Shown here: one piece after another, positions 7,041 to 15,149 of the stretch
Numbering within the stretch: the first letter of the stretch is position 1
Layout: each line of letters begins with the position of its first letter
Made by a program: the position numbers and the translations under genes
The notes under the pieces: model-generated
The model's database searches: none
Told to the model about the DNA's origin: nothing
Seen by the model: the letters and a program-made list of their open reading frames with translations, nothing else
NCBI GenBank assembly: GCA_945869695.1
Contig: CAMBPV010000020.1
Location: 1 to 36,940, forward strand
DNA length: 36,940 nt
Direction of reading: 5' to 3'
DNA from: Prosthecobacter debontii
GTDB taxonomy: Bacteria; Verrucomicrobiota; Verrucomicrobiia; Verrucomicrobiales; Verrucomicrobiaceae

Positions 7041-8108
7041 TCAGGCTTGGGAGGGGCCGCGCTGGATGGAGGACTGGAAGGCATCACCCTCGGCAAATCC
7101 GTACTTGTTCAGCTGCTGCTCGATGATTCCCTCGCAGTGGATCAACTGCCGCTCTCGCTCCCGGCGGCTGTCGTCGGCGATGGCTTGAAGGGCATCGATG
7201 TCGTAAAGGTAAACGCCTTCGATCTGATTGACCGCGGGGTCGACGTCGCGAGGAACGGCGATGTCGATGACCAGCAGCGGCTCCCAACGACGCTTTTTTT
7301 GCACCTGCCGGATCTGCTCAGGTTTGATGACAAAATGCGGAGCGGAGGTCGATGAAATGATCACATCCACCTCGTGCATGGCTCCCTCCCATTCGTCGAA
7401 TTTGAGTGCCTTCCCTTTCATCTCGGCGGCCAATTCCACCGCGCGGTCGTGGCTGCGATTGGAGACGATGATACTTTTGGCTCCACGTGAGAGAAGGCTC
7501 TGAGCGCAAGTGCGGCTCATGTCCCCCGCCCCGATGAGCATCACGCGGCACTCTTTGAGGTCGTGCACTTTTTCCGCCAGATCGACGGCCACCGAGCCCA
7601 CGGAGGTGGAGCCGCGTTGGATGGCGGTTTCATTCCGGACTCGCTTTCCGACCGCGAAGGCCTGCTGGAAAAGTTTGTTCAAAGTGCGACCCGTCGTGCC
7701 GGAGTCGAGTGCTACCTTGTAGGACTGCTTCACCTGTCCGAAGATCTCGGTTTCACCGAGGACCATGGAGTCCAGACCGCTGACCACCCGGAAGAGGTGA
7801 CGGGCTGTCTCCGCATCCGAGAGTTGATAGAACACGAGTGACTCCACCTCGGAATCAGCCAACGCAAAACGAGTGGCGATGTAGTCCCTCATTTTGGAAT
7901 GACCGGCACGACCTTCTTCCAGATTGTGAGAGGCGTAGATCTCCACGCGATTGCAGGTGGAGAGAACCACGGTCTCATCAAAACCTGGCAAGGCGCGGAT
8001 TTCAAGGGCCGCTTCAGCCGCCTTGGACTCGGCAAAGGCAATGCGCTCCCTCACCTCAACAGGTGTGGTGCGGTAGTTCAGGCCTAGGCAGATGAGGTGT
8101 TGGCTCAT
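7041..8108 (-). CDS. hemA: glutamyl-tRNA reductase
   Basis: This enzyme reduces glutamyl-tRNA to glutamate-1-semialdehyde with NADPH, the first committed step of the C5 tetrapyrrole pathway. The start at 8108 (MSQHLICLGLNYRTTPVEVR) is chosen because it matches the family N-terminus; the 14 upstream codons in frame are not family-like. The catalytic Cys is residue 52 in VLSTCNRVEIYA, GLDSMVLGETEIFGQVK follows at 111-127, and the NADPH domain begins at VMLIGAGDM near residue 187 with SNRSHDRA. At 355 residues it is shorter than E. coli HemA (418) and ends soon after the spinal helix begins, so most of the C-terminal dimerisation domain appears absent. The hemX-like gene ends 10 bases upstream, so the two are co-transcribed. 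Confidence 0.93.
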   Translation of the reverse strand: MSQHLICLGLNYRTTPVEVRERIAFAESKAAEAALEIRALPGFDETVVLSTCNRVEIYASHNLEEGRAGHSKMRDYIATRFALADSEVESLVFYQLSDAETARHLFRVVSGLDSMVLGETEIFGQVKQSYKVALDSGTTGRTLNKLFQQAFAVGKRVRNETAIQRGSTSVGSVAVDLAEKVHDLKECRVMLIGAGDMSRTCAQSLLSRGAKSIIVSNRSHDRAVELAAEMKGKALKFDEWEGAMHEVDVIISSTSAPHFVIKPEQIRQVQKKRRWEPLLVIDIAVPRDVDPAVNQIEGVYLYDIDALQAIADDSRRERERQLIHCEGIIEQQLNKYGFAEGDAFQSSIQRGPSQA

Positions 8109-8118
8109 GGAAACAAGA

Positions 8119-8901
8119 TCAGGCTTTCGTGACAAGCCAGAGGGAGACAAAGGGAACCACGAACCCGATCACCGCCAGCCAGGCCGTCTGACGAGGCGAG
8201 AGGACGTGCCGCCACATGACAAAACCCATGACGGCGTAGAGAAGCCAAACGGCCCAGGCGAAGATGACCTTGGGGTTGGAAACGGGTTGTTTGAGGGCGA
8301 ATGACATGGCCAACGCGGCACTGAGAAGGATCAAACCTAGGAGCGAGAGTCGTCTCACCGATTTGGCCAGATCTTGGATGGGGGGAAGCTGATAAAAGAG
8401 ACCTCCGATCCGATGCTTTTTGAGAAGGCGCTCCTGAAGAAGGTACATGATACCCGTGATGCAAGAGAGCGCAAAAGCCGCATACGCGATGAGTGCCACG
8501 GCTGCGTGCAGTTCGACCAAGGGAATGATTTTTCCTTTCAACGGGTAGTCAGGGAAAGCACCGGGGAGAAAAACAGCGAGGATTTGCATCCCTGCCACGA
8601 GCGGGGCCGTGAATAGACCGAGCAAGGACACGCGGTAGGCACCACCGACGAGGAAGTAGAGGAGGATCACGCTCCATGAAATGAACACGAGAATATCAGA
8701 AACGCTCTTCATGGGGCACTGTCCGACCGCCTGCCCGCGCAGGTAAAGAAAAGCGGTGGTCAGACAGAACCCAATCAACATAGGCAGGGCGTGCCACCGA
8801 CTGTCGTGCCAAGTGCGTTTGGTCAGTGCCGTCCCTGCATGAAAGAGCCCGCCCAAGTAAGCGAGCGTGGCTAAAATCAGCAATGTTCGGTATTGTTCCA
8901 T
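8119..8901 (-). CDS. HemX/CcsA-like cytochrome c assembly membrane protein
   Basis: From the ATG at 8901 (MEQYRTLLILATLAYLGGLF) a 260-residue, very hydrophobic protein is encoded, with about eight membrane helices. Conserved His-containing segments (YLGGLFHAG near residue 15, LHAAVALIAYAAFALS near residue 130) and the final FAWAVWLLYAVMGFVMW helix resemble the CcsA/HemX branch of haem-handling proteins. HemX homologues are encoded beside hemA in many bacteria and affect glutamyl-tRNA reductase level; CcsA proteins deliver haem for cytochrome c maturation. The full WWD motif of true CcsA is not evident, so HemX-like is preferred. The longer open frame to 9384 lies antisense to apt and is not coding. 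The gene is divergent from apt. Confidence 0.82.
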   Translation of the reverse strand: MEQYRTLLILATLAYLGGLFHAGTALTKRTWHDSRWHALPMLIGFCLTTAFLYLRGQAVGQCPMKSVSDILVFISWSVILLYFLVGGAYRVSLLGLFTAPLVAGMQILAVFLPGAFPDYPLKGKIIPLVELHAAVALIAYAAFALSCITGIMYLLQERLLKKHRIGGLFYQLPPIQDLAKSVRRLSLLGLILLSAALAMSFALKQPVSNPKVIFAWAVWLLYAVMGFVMWRHVLSPRQTAWLAVIGFVVPFVSLWLVTKA

Positions 8902-8970
8902 GCAAATGCAGCGGCGTTTGCAAAAAGCCGCGAGTGTGAAACGGTAGCGAGAATTTCTCTTTTGGCAAAA

Positions 8971-9504
8971 ATGGACGCAAAATCTCTCGCAAAACTTCGC
9001 AGCACCATTCGGGACGTCCCAGACTTCCCGAGTCCGGGGATACTCTTCAAGGACATTACGCCCGTGCTCGCCGATCCTGCGCTTTTGGATCTCGCCATCA
9101 ACGGGATGATCGAGTTTCTCGCAGGTGCCCGAGTGGACAAGGTGGTGGGAATCGATGCGCGAGGGTTCATTTTTGGGGCTTTGATCGCCCAGAAACTCGG
9201 CGCTGGATTCATCCCCGTGCGGAAGAAAGGCAAGCTCCCCTTCGAGACCCGAGGCATTGACTACACGCTGGAATACGGCACCAACAGTGTCGAGATGCAC
9301 GTGGATGCCATTCTTCCAGGAGAGCGCGTGGTGCTGGCGGATGACCTGCTGGCCACGGGGGGAACGGCCGCGGCAGCCCAGCATTTGATCCGCGAGGCCC
9401 GAGGCGAGTTGCTCGGCTCTCTGTTCTTCATTGAACTGGGGTTCCTAGATGGCCGAAACAAACTGGGGGACACGGGACCCGTGCATTCGCTCATCACTTT
9501 TTAG
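8971..9504 (+). CDS. apt: adenine phosphoribosyltransferase
   Basis: Converts adenine and PRPP to AMP in purine salvage in the cytoplasm. The start at 8971 (MDAKSLAKLRSTIRDVPDFP) gives 177 residues, the normal size; upstream in-frame codons are not family-like. Family signatures present are PDFPSPGILFKDITPVL (residues 17-33), VDKVVGIDARGFIFG near residue 55-70, and the PRPP-binding loop VVLADDLLATGGTAAAA near residues 118-134. Four bases or fewer separate its stop from the ATG of glnD, so the two are translationally linked. The gene is divergent from the hemX-like gene over 69 bases. Confidence 0.95.
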   Translation: MDAKSLAKLRSTIRDVPDFPSPGILFKDITPVLADPALLDLAINGMIEFLAGARVDKVVGIDARGFIFGALIAQKLGAGFIPVRKKGKLPFETRGIDYTLEYGTNSVEMHVDAILPGERVVLADDLLATGGTAAAAQHLIREARGELLGSLFFIELGFLDGRNKLGDTGPVHSLITF

Positions 9505-9507
9505 CGA

Positions 9508-12294
9508 ATGACCGAGCGGGAATATCAGCGCCACCTCAAGGCCATCGCAGGTAAGTTTTTCGAGGAGAAAACCCCTCTACCCAGAGGTCGCACGGAGACT
9601 CTGAAGGCCGCCAAGCGCTTCCTAAAGATCAAGGAGCAGCGCATCAAACAAAGGCACCGCGCAGGACTGGATGGCGCGGAGGTGTGTCGGATGCGCTCAG
9701 ACGTGATCGACTTCATCGCACGCATCCTCTGGGAAGAATGTGTGGCAACGCTGGATCCTGGTGTGCGCTCAAAGTTAAAGGTAAGTGTCGTGGCTCATGG
9801 GGGCTATGGCCGACGGGTTATGAGTCCTGGAAGTGACGTGGATCTCACGTTCATGCTGCCGGGAAACAACTCGAATGTTTCCCCAGAGGTGGCCAAGCTG
9901 ATCAGCAGCTTCCTGCTCTACTTTTGGGATTTGAAGTTCAAGGTCGGGCAGGCAACTCGAAGTGTGGGCGACTGCATCGGCCTCGCTAATGAGGACATGC
10001 AGACGAAGACGGCACTCATGGAGGCCAGATTTTTATGTGGGAGTGAAACAGCCTTCAAGGAATTCCGCTCCCGCTTTGACAAAGAGTGCATGGATGGTCG
10101 CGAGGTTGAATTTCTGCGACTCCGTCAGGAGGACCTCAGCAGCCGACACTCGAAGTATGGCTCCACTCCCTTCGTTCAGGAGCCCAATGTCAAAACGGGT
10201 TGCGGCGGACTGCGTGACTACCAGAACCTGATCTGGATGACCTATGCCAAGCTGCGGACGCTCAACCCAAAAGATCTTGTCGAACGAGGCTTCATCTCCA
10301 AGTCCGGGTGGAAGGAGATCGAAAAAGGATACGGGTTCATTCTCCGAGTGCGCAATGAAATGCACTACACGGAACGGCGCGCAAGTGATGTCCTGACACT
10401 CCGCCTGCAGGGCTTGGTAGCCGCAAACTTGAACTACCGGCAAAAGGGCATCCTGCGCCGGATTGAAGCATTCATGCGGGAGTATTACACGACCACCCGC
10501 GATATCCTTCAAAGGAGCAGCGAGGTGATGGACCGATTCCATCTTCAATCCATACCCAAAGACGCTCCCCAGAAAGGCCTTCTTGGCTTTCTGGCGCGGC
10601 GGAAGGCGGCATCGAACCGACCCGAGAAGTTTGATTCGTTCATCAGCAAGAACGAGCGCATTTTCCCAGAAAAGGCGAACATCTTCAAAGAGGATCCGGT
10701 GAGGTTGATGAGATTGTTTCAGCACACTCAGCAGCGGCACCTGAGGCTGAGTCCAGAGCTCTTTCAACTGGTGCAGGAAAGCTTTCGGCTGATCAATGTC
10801 AGCTACCGCTACAACAAGAGTGTGAGGGAGCACTTCATGGCCATCCTTTCACGTAAAGGAGAGGTGGCTCGTGTGCTGCGCCAGATGCACCGGGTGGGAT
10901 TCCTCGGACGTTACCTGCCTGAGTTCGGTGCACTGACCTGCCTGGTGCAGCATGAGTTTTTTCATCGATACACGGCGGATGAGCACACCTTGCGCACGTT
11001 GGATCGGCTGGATGAACTGAGTGGTCCGGCTCAGCCTAATGTATCACTCTATCAGCATTTGTTTCATGAGCTGCAGGAGCCAGCCATTCTCTATCTGGCG
11101 CTCGTCATGCATGACACCGGTCGCGCCGCCAATGCGAAAGCGCACGATGACGAAAGCACGCTGCTGACCGACGCCGTTTGCCGGCGCTTTCAAATCAAAG
11201 GCGAGCGTCGGAGGCTGCTTCTTTTTCTGGTGGATAATCACCTTTTGATGTACCGGACCGCGACGACATCCAATTTGGATGACAGCACGGTGATCGAGGA
11301 GTTTGTGCAAATCGTGCGCAACAAGGAAAATCTGGATACCTTGTTGCTCCTCACCTATGCGGACTCCAAAGGCACGAGTGAGGCCAGTTGGTCCGGCTAC
11401 AAGGAGGCGTCCATCCGCCAATTGTATTCAAACGCACTTCAACTCATGAATGCGCCCGCCGATTTCATGCGCCGCGTGAGCGTGCCTCTGGATGTCGTGA
11501 AGGCAGAGGTGCTGAAGAAGGTGGGAGCTGGTTTTGAAGCGGAGGTGGATGCGCATTTCCTGCACATGCCGCGGAGTTATTTTAACTTTAGGGAATCTGC
11601 CATCATCGTGGGTCACGTGCGGCAGTTTCATCAGTTTTTCCAACAGGTTGTCTCCGAGGAAACAGAGGCTTCAATCTTGCCACTGATGGTCTGGACCGAT
11701 CACGTGGAGCAAGGATACAGTGAACTGACCGTGACGGGGTGGGATCGCCACCTTCTGCTGGCCCGTATTTCGGGTGCCCTCGCGGCGGAGAGCATTAACA
11801 TTTTAAGCGCGGATCTCTATCAGCGCAGTGACCATCTCGTTCTCGATATCTTCCGGGTCTGTAACACCAACTTTAGCCACGTCACCAGCAAGACAGCCAA
11901 ACAAAGAGTGGAGACTTCGGTCCGTAAGGCTTTCGACTCTCCCGACTTCGACTTCGCGTCGATCATTGCCGCTAAATCCAAGCCGCTTCCTGGTTATGAG
12001 GAGGTCGTTGCTGAGATTCCACAGCGAGTGAAGATCAACAATGAGTTGGCCGCAGATCAGACGGTGATCGAACTCCAGATGGTGGACCGAATCGGCCTGC
12101 TTCACGACATTTTCCTGGTGATCGGTCAGTTAGGGCTGAACTCGACTCACGCACGCATCAACACCGAAAAAGGAGTCGCCATCGACTCCATCTACGTGCA
12201 GGACAGTCTGGGTCTCAAAGTGACGGATCCCGAAAAACTCACGAAACTGAAACAGGGCCTGGACACTCTCGTGTTTGGTGCAAGGACGACTTAA
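9508..12294 (+). CDS. glnD: bifunctional [protein-PII] uridylyltransferase
   Basis: Senses glutamine and adds or removes UMP from PII proteins, controlling nitrogen assimilation. The 928-residue product has the full family order. A nucleotidyltransferase domain with GGYGRRVMSPGSDVDLTFML lies near residues 97-116, and a helical linker with EPNVKTGCGGLRDYQN near 229-244. An HD hydrolase domain follows with LALVMHDTGRAANAKAHD near 528-545 and a later DNHLLM. Two C-terminal ACT domains lie at about 735-800 (VTGWDRHLLLARISGALAAE) and 852-925 (VDRIGLLHDIFLVIGQLGLN). The nucleotidyltransferase Asp pair and the HD pair are intact, so both activities are expected. No glnB or glnA is in the window. It follows apt after 3 bases, an uncommon pairing. 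Confidence 0.95.
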   Translation: MTEREYQRHLKAIAGKFFEEKTPLPRGRTETLKAAKRFLKIKEQRIKQRHRAGLDGAEVCRMRSDVIDFIARILWEECVATLDPGVRSKLKVSVVAHGGYGRRVMSPGSDVDLTFMLPGNNSNVSPEVAKLISSFLLYFWDLKFKVGQATRSVGDCIGLANEDMQTKTALMEARFLCGSETAFKEFRSRFDKECMDGREVEFLRLRQEDLSSRHSKYGSTPFVQEPNVKTGCGGLRDYQNLIWMTYAKLRTLNPKDLVERGFISKSGWKEIEKGYGFILRVRNEMHYTERRASDVLTLRLQGLVAANLNYRQKGILRRIEAFMREYYTTTRDILQRSSEVMDRFHLQSIPKDAPQKGLLGFLARRKAASNRPEKFDSFISKNERIFPEKANIFKEDPVRLMRLFQHTQQRHLRLSPELFQLVQESFRLINVSYRYNKSVREHFMAILSRKGEVARVLRQMHRVGFLGRYLPEFGALTCLVQHEFFHRYTADEHTLRTLDRLDELSGPAQPNVSLYQHLFHELQEPAILYLALVMHDTGRAANAKAHDDESTLLTDAVCRRFQIKGERRRLLLFLVDNHLLMYRTATTSNLDDSTVIEEFVQIVRNKENLDTLLLLTYADSKGTSEASWSGYKEASIRQLYSNALQLMNAPADFMRRVSVPLDVVKAEVLKKVGAGFEAEVDAHFLHMPRSYFNFRESAIIVGHVRQFHQFFQQVVSEETEASILPLMVWTDHVEQGYSELTVTGWDRHLLLARISGALAAESINILSADLYQRSDHLVLDIFRVCNTNFSHVTSKTAKQRVETSVRKAFDSPDFDFASIIAAKSKPLPGYEEVVAEIPQRVKINNELAADQTVIELQMVDRIGLLHDIFLVIGQLGLNSTHARINTEKGVAIDSIYVQDSLGLKVTDPEKLTKLKQGLDTLVFGARTT

Positions 12295-12476
12295 AGGAAG
12301 GGCTGCTTCTCGATCTACGGGACCCTTGACTTGACGCTTGAAATCGAAGGATGATCGGCACACAACCTGCATCTCCCGATGGACCTGAGGTTGCAGTTCA
12401 TCCCGACATGGCTACCCTCCCACTCGCGGTGGCCGTGAGGTCGACGCAACCCACAATCCTCCTTAAACCCGACCCG

Positions 12477-14018
12477 ATGCCGGAACTCGAAAACCCTTTT
12501 CAAGATACACTCATTCAACACCATCGCGCCGAGCCTTGCACGCTCGTCATTTTTGGTGCTACGGGTGACTTAACCCACCGCAAGCTCATTCCCGCTCTCT
12601 ACAACATCGCGGTGGGTGGAGACTTGCCTCCGCAGTTCAAGGTTGTTGGCTTTGCGCGTCGCGATAAATCTGATGATGTCTTCCGCGAGGAACTGCGGGT
12701 GGCCAATGCCAAACACTCGCGTCAGGGCCACAGCGAAGAACTTTGGGAAAGCTTCTCGAAGTCCATACACTACCACCGGAGTGAGTTTGAAGACACCGAA
12801 GGCTATCAGGCTCTCGGAAAACTTCTGGATGATTTTGACGAAGAGCGCGGAACGGTGGCAAATCGCCTTTTCTACCTAGCCTCGGCTCCCGAGTATTTCG
12901 ATCAAATCATGCAGCAGATCCGGGCGGCCGGGTTAAACGAAGGAGTCGGAGGCCGCTGGTCTCGAGTGGTGTGCGAGAAACCCTTCGGCAAGGACCTGAA
13001 GACGGCCCGCCGTTTGAATCAGGTGGTGAATGAGACCTTTGATGAAAAGGACACTTACCGCATTGATCACTACCTCGGAAAAGAGACTGCGCAGAACATC
13101 ATGGTGCTGCGTTTTGCCAACTCACTTTTTGAGCCCAATTGGAACAGTCGATACATCGATCACGTGCAGATCACCTGCGCGGAAAATCTGGGCATGGAAG
13201 GCGGACGCGGAGGTTATTATGACACGGCGGGCGCCTTGCGTGACATGGTGCAGAATCACCTCTTTCAGTTGCTCACTCTGGTGGCAATGGAACCCCCGAC
13301 CGATCTGAGTGCCGACTCGGTCCGCGACGAAAAAGTGAAGGTGATCCGCGCCCTGCGTCCGCTGATTGGGCCGGAGGCAGTGGGTAAAAATGTGATCCGT
13401 GCGCAATACACCCCGGGCTCAGTGGACGGTGTGAACCGGGTGGGCTATCGGCAAGAGGATCGGGTGAATCCTGAATCCAAAACCGAGTGCTACGTGGCGC
13501 TGCGTCTCTACATTGACACTTGGCGCTGGCAGGGAGTTCCCTTCTACATTCGGGTGGGGAAACAATTGCCCAAGAAGGCCACGGAGATCAGCATTCATTT
13601 CAAAAAGCCGCCGCAGGTTCCTTTTGCCACGAGCAAGATGATTGCGGACAGCGAGAACACGCTGATTCTTCGAATCCAACCCGACGAAGGCATCTCCCTT
13701 CGCATTCTGTCCAAACAACCAGGACAGGCCCTTTTCGTGCAGCCTGTGAAGATGGATTTTCACTACAGCAATTCCTTTGGCAAGGCCAGCCCGGAAGCTT
13801 ACGAGCGTCTTTTGCTCGATGCGATGGCGGGTGATGCCACCTTGTTTGCCCGGAGAGATGAGGTGGAGAATGCGTGGCGCTTTATCGATGAGCTCGAAAA
13901 AGCGTGGCATGAGTCGAGCACCCCGCCTCCGATGTGTGAGTATCCTGCGGGATCGTGGGGCCCGAAGGAAGCCGACGAATTGCTTCAGGCCGATGGCCGC
14001 GAATGGCGCCGACTCTAA
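12477..14018 (+). CDS. zwf: glucose-6-phosphate 1-dehydrogenase
   Basis: Oxidises glucose-6-phosphate to 6-phosphogluconolactone and makes NADPH, entering the oxidative pentose phosphate pathway. The start at 12477 (MPELENPFQDTLIQ) gives 513 residues, the usual length. The frame is open back to 12351, but those 42 residues are not family-like. Seen are the Rossmann motif LVIFGATGDLTHRKLIPALY near residues 23-42, CEKPFGKDL near 165, the active-site signature RIDHYLGKETAQN near 195, and YIRVGKQLPKK near 358. opcA starts 19 bases downstream. No Shine-Dalgarno is clear before the chosen start. Confidence 0.94.
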   Translation: MPELENPFQDTLIQHHRAEPCTLVIFGATGDLTHRKLIPALYNIAVGGDLPPQFKVVGFARRDKSDDVFREELRVANAKHSRQGHSEELWESFSKSIHYHRSEFEDTEGYQALGKLLDDFDEERGTVANRLFYLASAPEYFDQIMQQIRAAGLNEGVGGRWSRVVCEKPFGKDLKTARRLNQVVNETFDEKDTYRIDHYLGKETAQNIMVLRFANSLFEPNWNSRYIDHVQITCAENLGMEGGRGGYYDTAGALRDMVQNHLFQLLTLVAMEPPTDLSADSVRDEKVKVIRALRPLIGPEAVGKNVIRAQYTPGSVDGVNRVGYRQEDRVNPESKTECYVALRLYIDTWRWQGVPFYIRVGKQLPKKATEISIHFKKPPQVPFATSKMIADSENTLILRIQPDEGISLRILSKQPGQALFVQPVKMDFHYSNSFGKASPEAYERLLLDAMAGDATLFARRDEVENAWRFIDELEKAWHESSTPPPMCEYPAGSWGPKEADELLQADGREWRRL

Positions 14019-14037
14019 CCCGCCGAAGCCAGTATCC

Positions 14038-15102
14038 ATGAGCGACACCCTTCATGAAAACGACCTTTCTATCCTCGGTCAAGAGGTGCCACTTGGTCGA
14101 GTGGATCGGGAGCTGAAAAAGCTCTGGGATACCGATGATGCAAAGACGCGAGCCTCGCTGATGAACTTTGCCATTTATAGCGAGAAAGCTGAGGACCTAG
14201 CTCGGAACAATCGACTCCTGGAGCAAATCACCTCGACACACGCCTGTCGGGCTCTCTTGATTCTAACCCTTCCCGGCGGGGATCCGCCGAGGGCACGGGC
14301 TTGGATCAATGCCCTGTGCCGTCCCTATCAAGGGAAGGAAGTCGTGTGCAGTGAGCAGCTTTCTTTTGTCCTCGAGGGCGGAAACGCAGCCCAAGTGCAG
14401 AACACCGTGTTCGCCCATCTCGATTCGGATCTTCCCCTAGCCGTGTGGTGGCAGGGAGATCTCACCTCGAATTTCGAGGAGCGCTTTTATTCGGAGATCA
14501 ATCGACTCTTCATTGACAGCAGCGCGTGGAAAGACCCGGCCACGGCATTTGCAAAACTGGAGACGGCCTACGGAGCACCGACGTCCGACTTTGAGGTTCA
14601 TGACTTGAGTTGGACCCGGTCTCACTACATCCGATCCGCGCTGGCGGGCTGCTTTCAAAGCACCCTGGCACTCAGCCGACTGCCCGACGTCGAGAGGATC
14701 GAGATCACCCATGCTCCGGGTCAGCGGACCTCCGCGCTCCTGGTAGCCGCCTGGATCGCCGAGCGTTTGGCCTATGCTTTAATCGATGCGGAATCGGGAG
14801 TTCGTTTTGCCAAACCGACCGGAGAAACGGTGACGCTCGATCTTCATGAGGGCCCCTCGGGTTACTGCATCCAAAGGCTGGCTTTAGTCGGCCCGGGGAT
14901 GAAGACGGAGGTCAAGCGAGACCCCTCTTGCTCGTTCGTGCGTGTTTGCGCCCACTGTGGGGAACACGAGTCATCCGAAATGTTGCCAGCCGATGCAGAG
15001 ACGGAATCTGAACTCATCTCAGGTCAGCTGAGTCGGGCTCATGGAACGAGTCTCTACATCGAAATGGTGCCTTTGCTCCGAGAAATGCTCGCAAAGCTCT
15101 GA
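14038..15102 (+). CDS. opcA: glucose-6-phosphate dehydrogenase assembly protein OpcA-like
   Basis: The 354-residue product from the ATG at 14038 (MSDTLHENDLSILGQ) resembles OpcA, the protein that assembles or activates G6PDH and is normally encoded beside zwf. Supporting features are its position 19 bases after zwf, the central LPLAVWWQGDLT near residue 138, a preceding ACRALLILTLP segment near residue 75, and a C-terminal CAHCGEHES pair of cysteines near residue 304. OpcA is best known in cyanobacteria and actinobacteria. The long frame running upstream inside zwf is an overlap artefact; the short start is preferred because it follows the zwf stop. Confidence 0.88.
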   Translation: MSDTLHENDLSILGQEVPLGRVDRELKKLWDTDDAKTRASLMNFAIYSEKAEDLARNNRLLEQITSTHACRALLILTLPGGDPPRARAWINALCRPYQGKEVVCSEQLSFVLEGGNAAQVQNTVFAHLDSDLPLAVWWQGDLTSNFEERFYSEINRLFIDSSAWKDPATAFAKLETAYGAPTSDFEVHDLSWTRSHYIRSALAGCFQSTLALSRLPDVERIEITHAPGQRTSALLVAAWIAERLAYALIDAESGVRFAKPTGETVTLDLHEGPSGYCIQRLALVGPGMKTEVKRDPSCSFVRVCAHCGEHESSEMLPADAETESELISGQLSRAHGTSLYIEMVPLLREMLAKL

Positions 15103-15111
15103 CCCGTGCGC

Positions 15112-15140
15112 TTGCACCCTGCCGCGGTGCCAGCTAGGGT
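15112..15140 (+). promoter_or_regulatory. putative sigma70-type promoter of the ABC importer operon
   Basis: TTGCAC (15112-15117) and TAGGGT (15135-15140) are 17 bases apart, starting 9 bases after the opcA stop and ending 9 bases before the ATG at 15150. A transcript would be leaderless or nearly so. This suggests the importer is transcribed separately from zwf-opcA. Confidence 0.4.
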
Positions 15141-15149
15141 GGCTCCTTC

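Noticed and set aside
8902-9384. Upstream extension of the hemX-like frame on the minus strand
   Set aside because: It lies entirely antisense to apt, has no membrane character or family match, and the family-like N-terminus begins at 8901.
10033-10833. Long minus-strand frame within glnD
   Set aside because: It is antisense to conserved glnD domains and has no recognisable protein features.
13777-14037. Upstream extension of the opcA frame within zwf
   Set aside because: It overlaps well-conserved zwf coding sequence in another frame and reads Arg/Met-rich; the ATG at 14038 directly follows the zwf stop.
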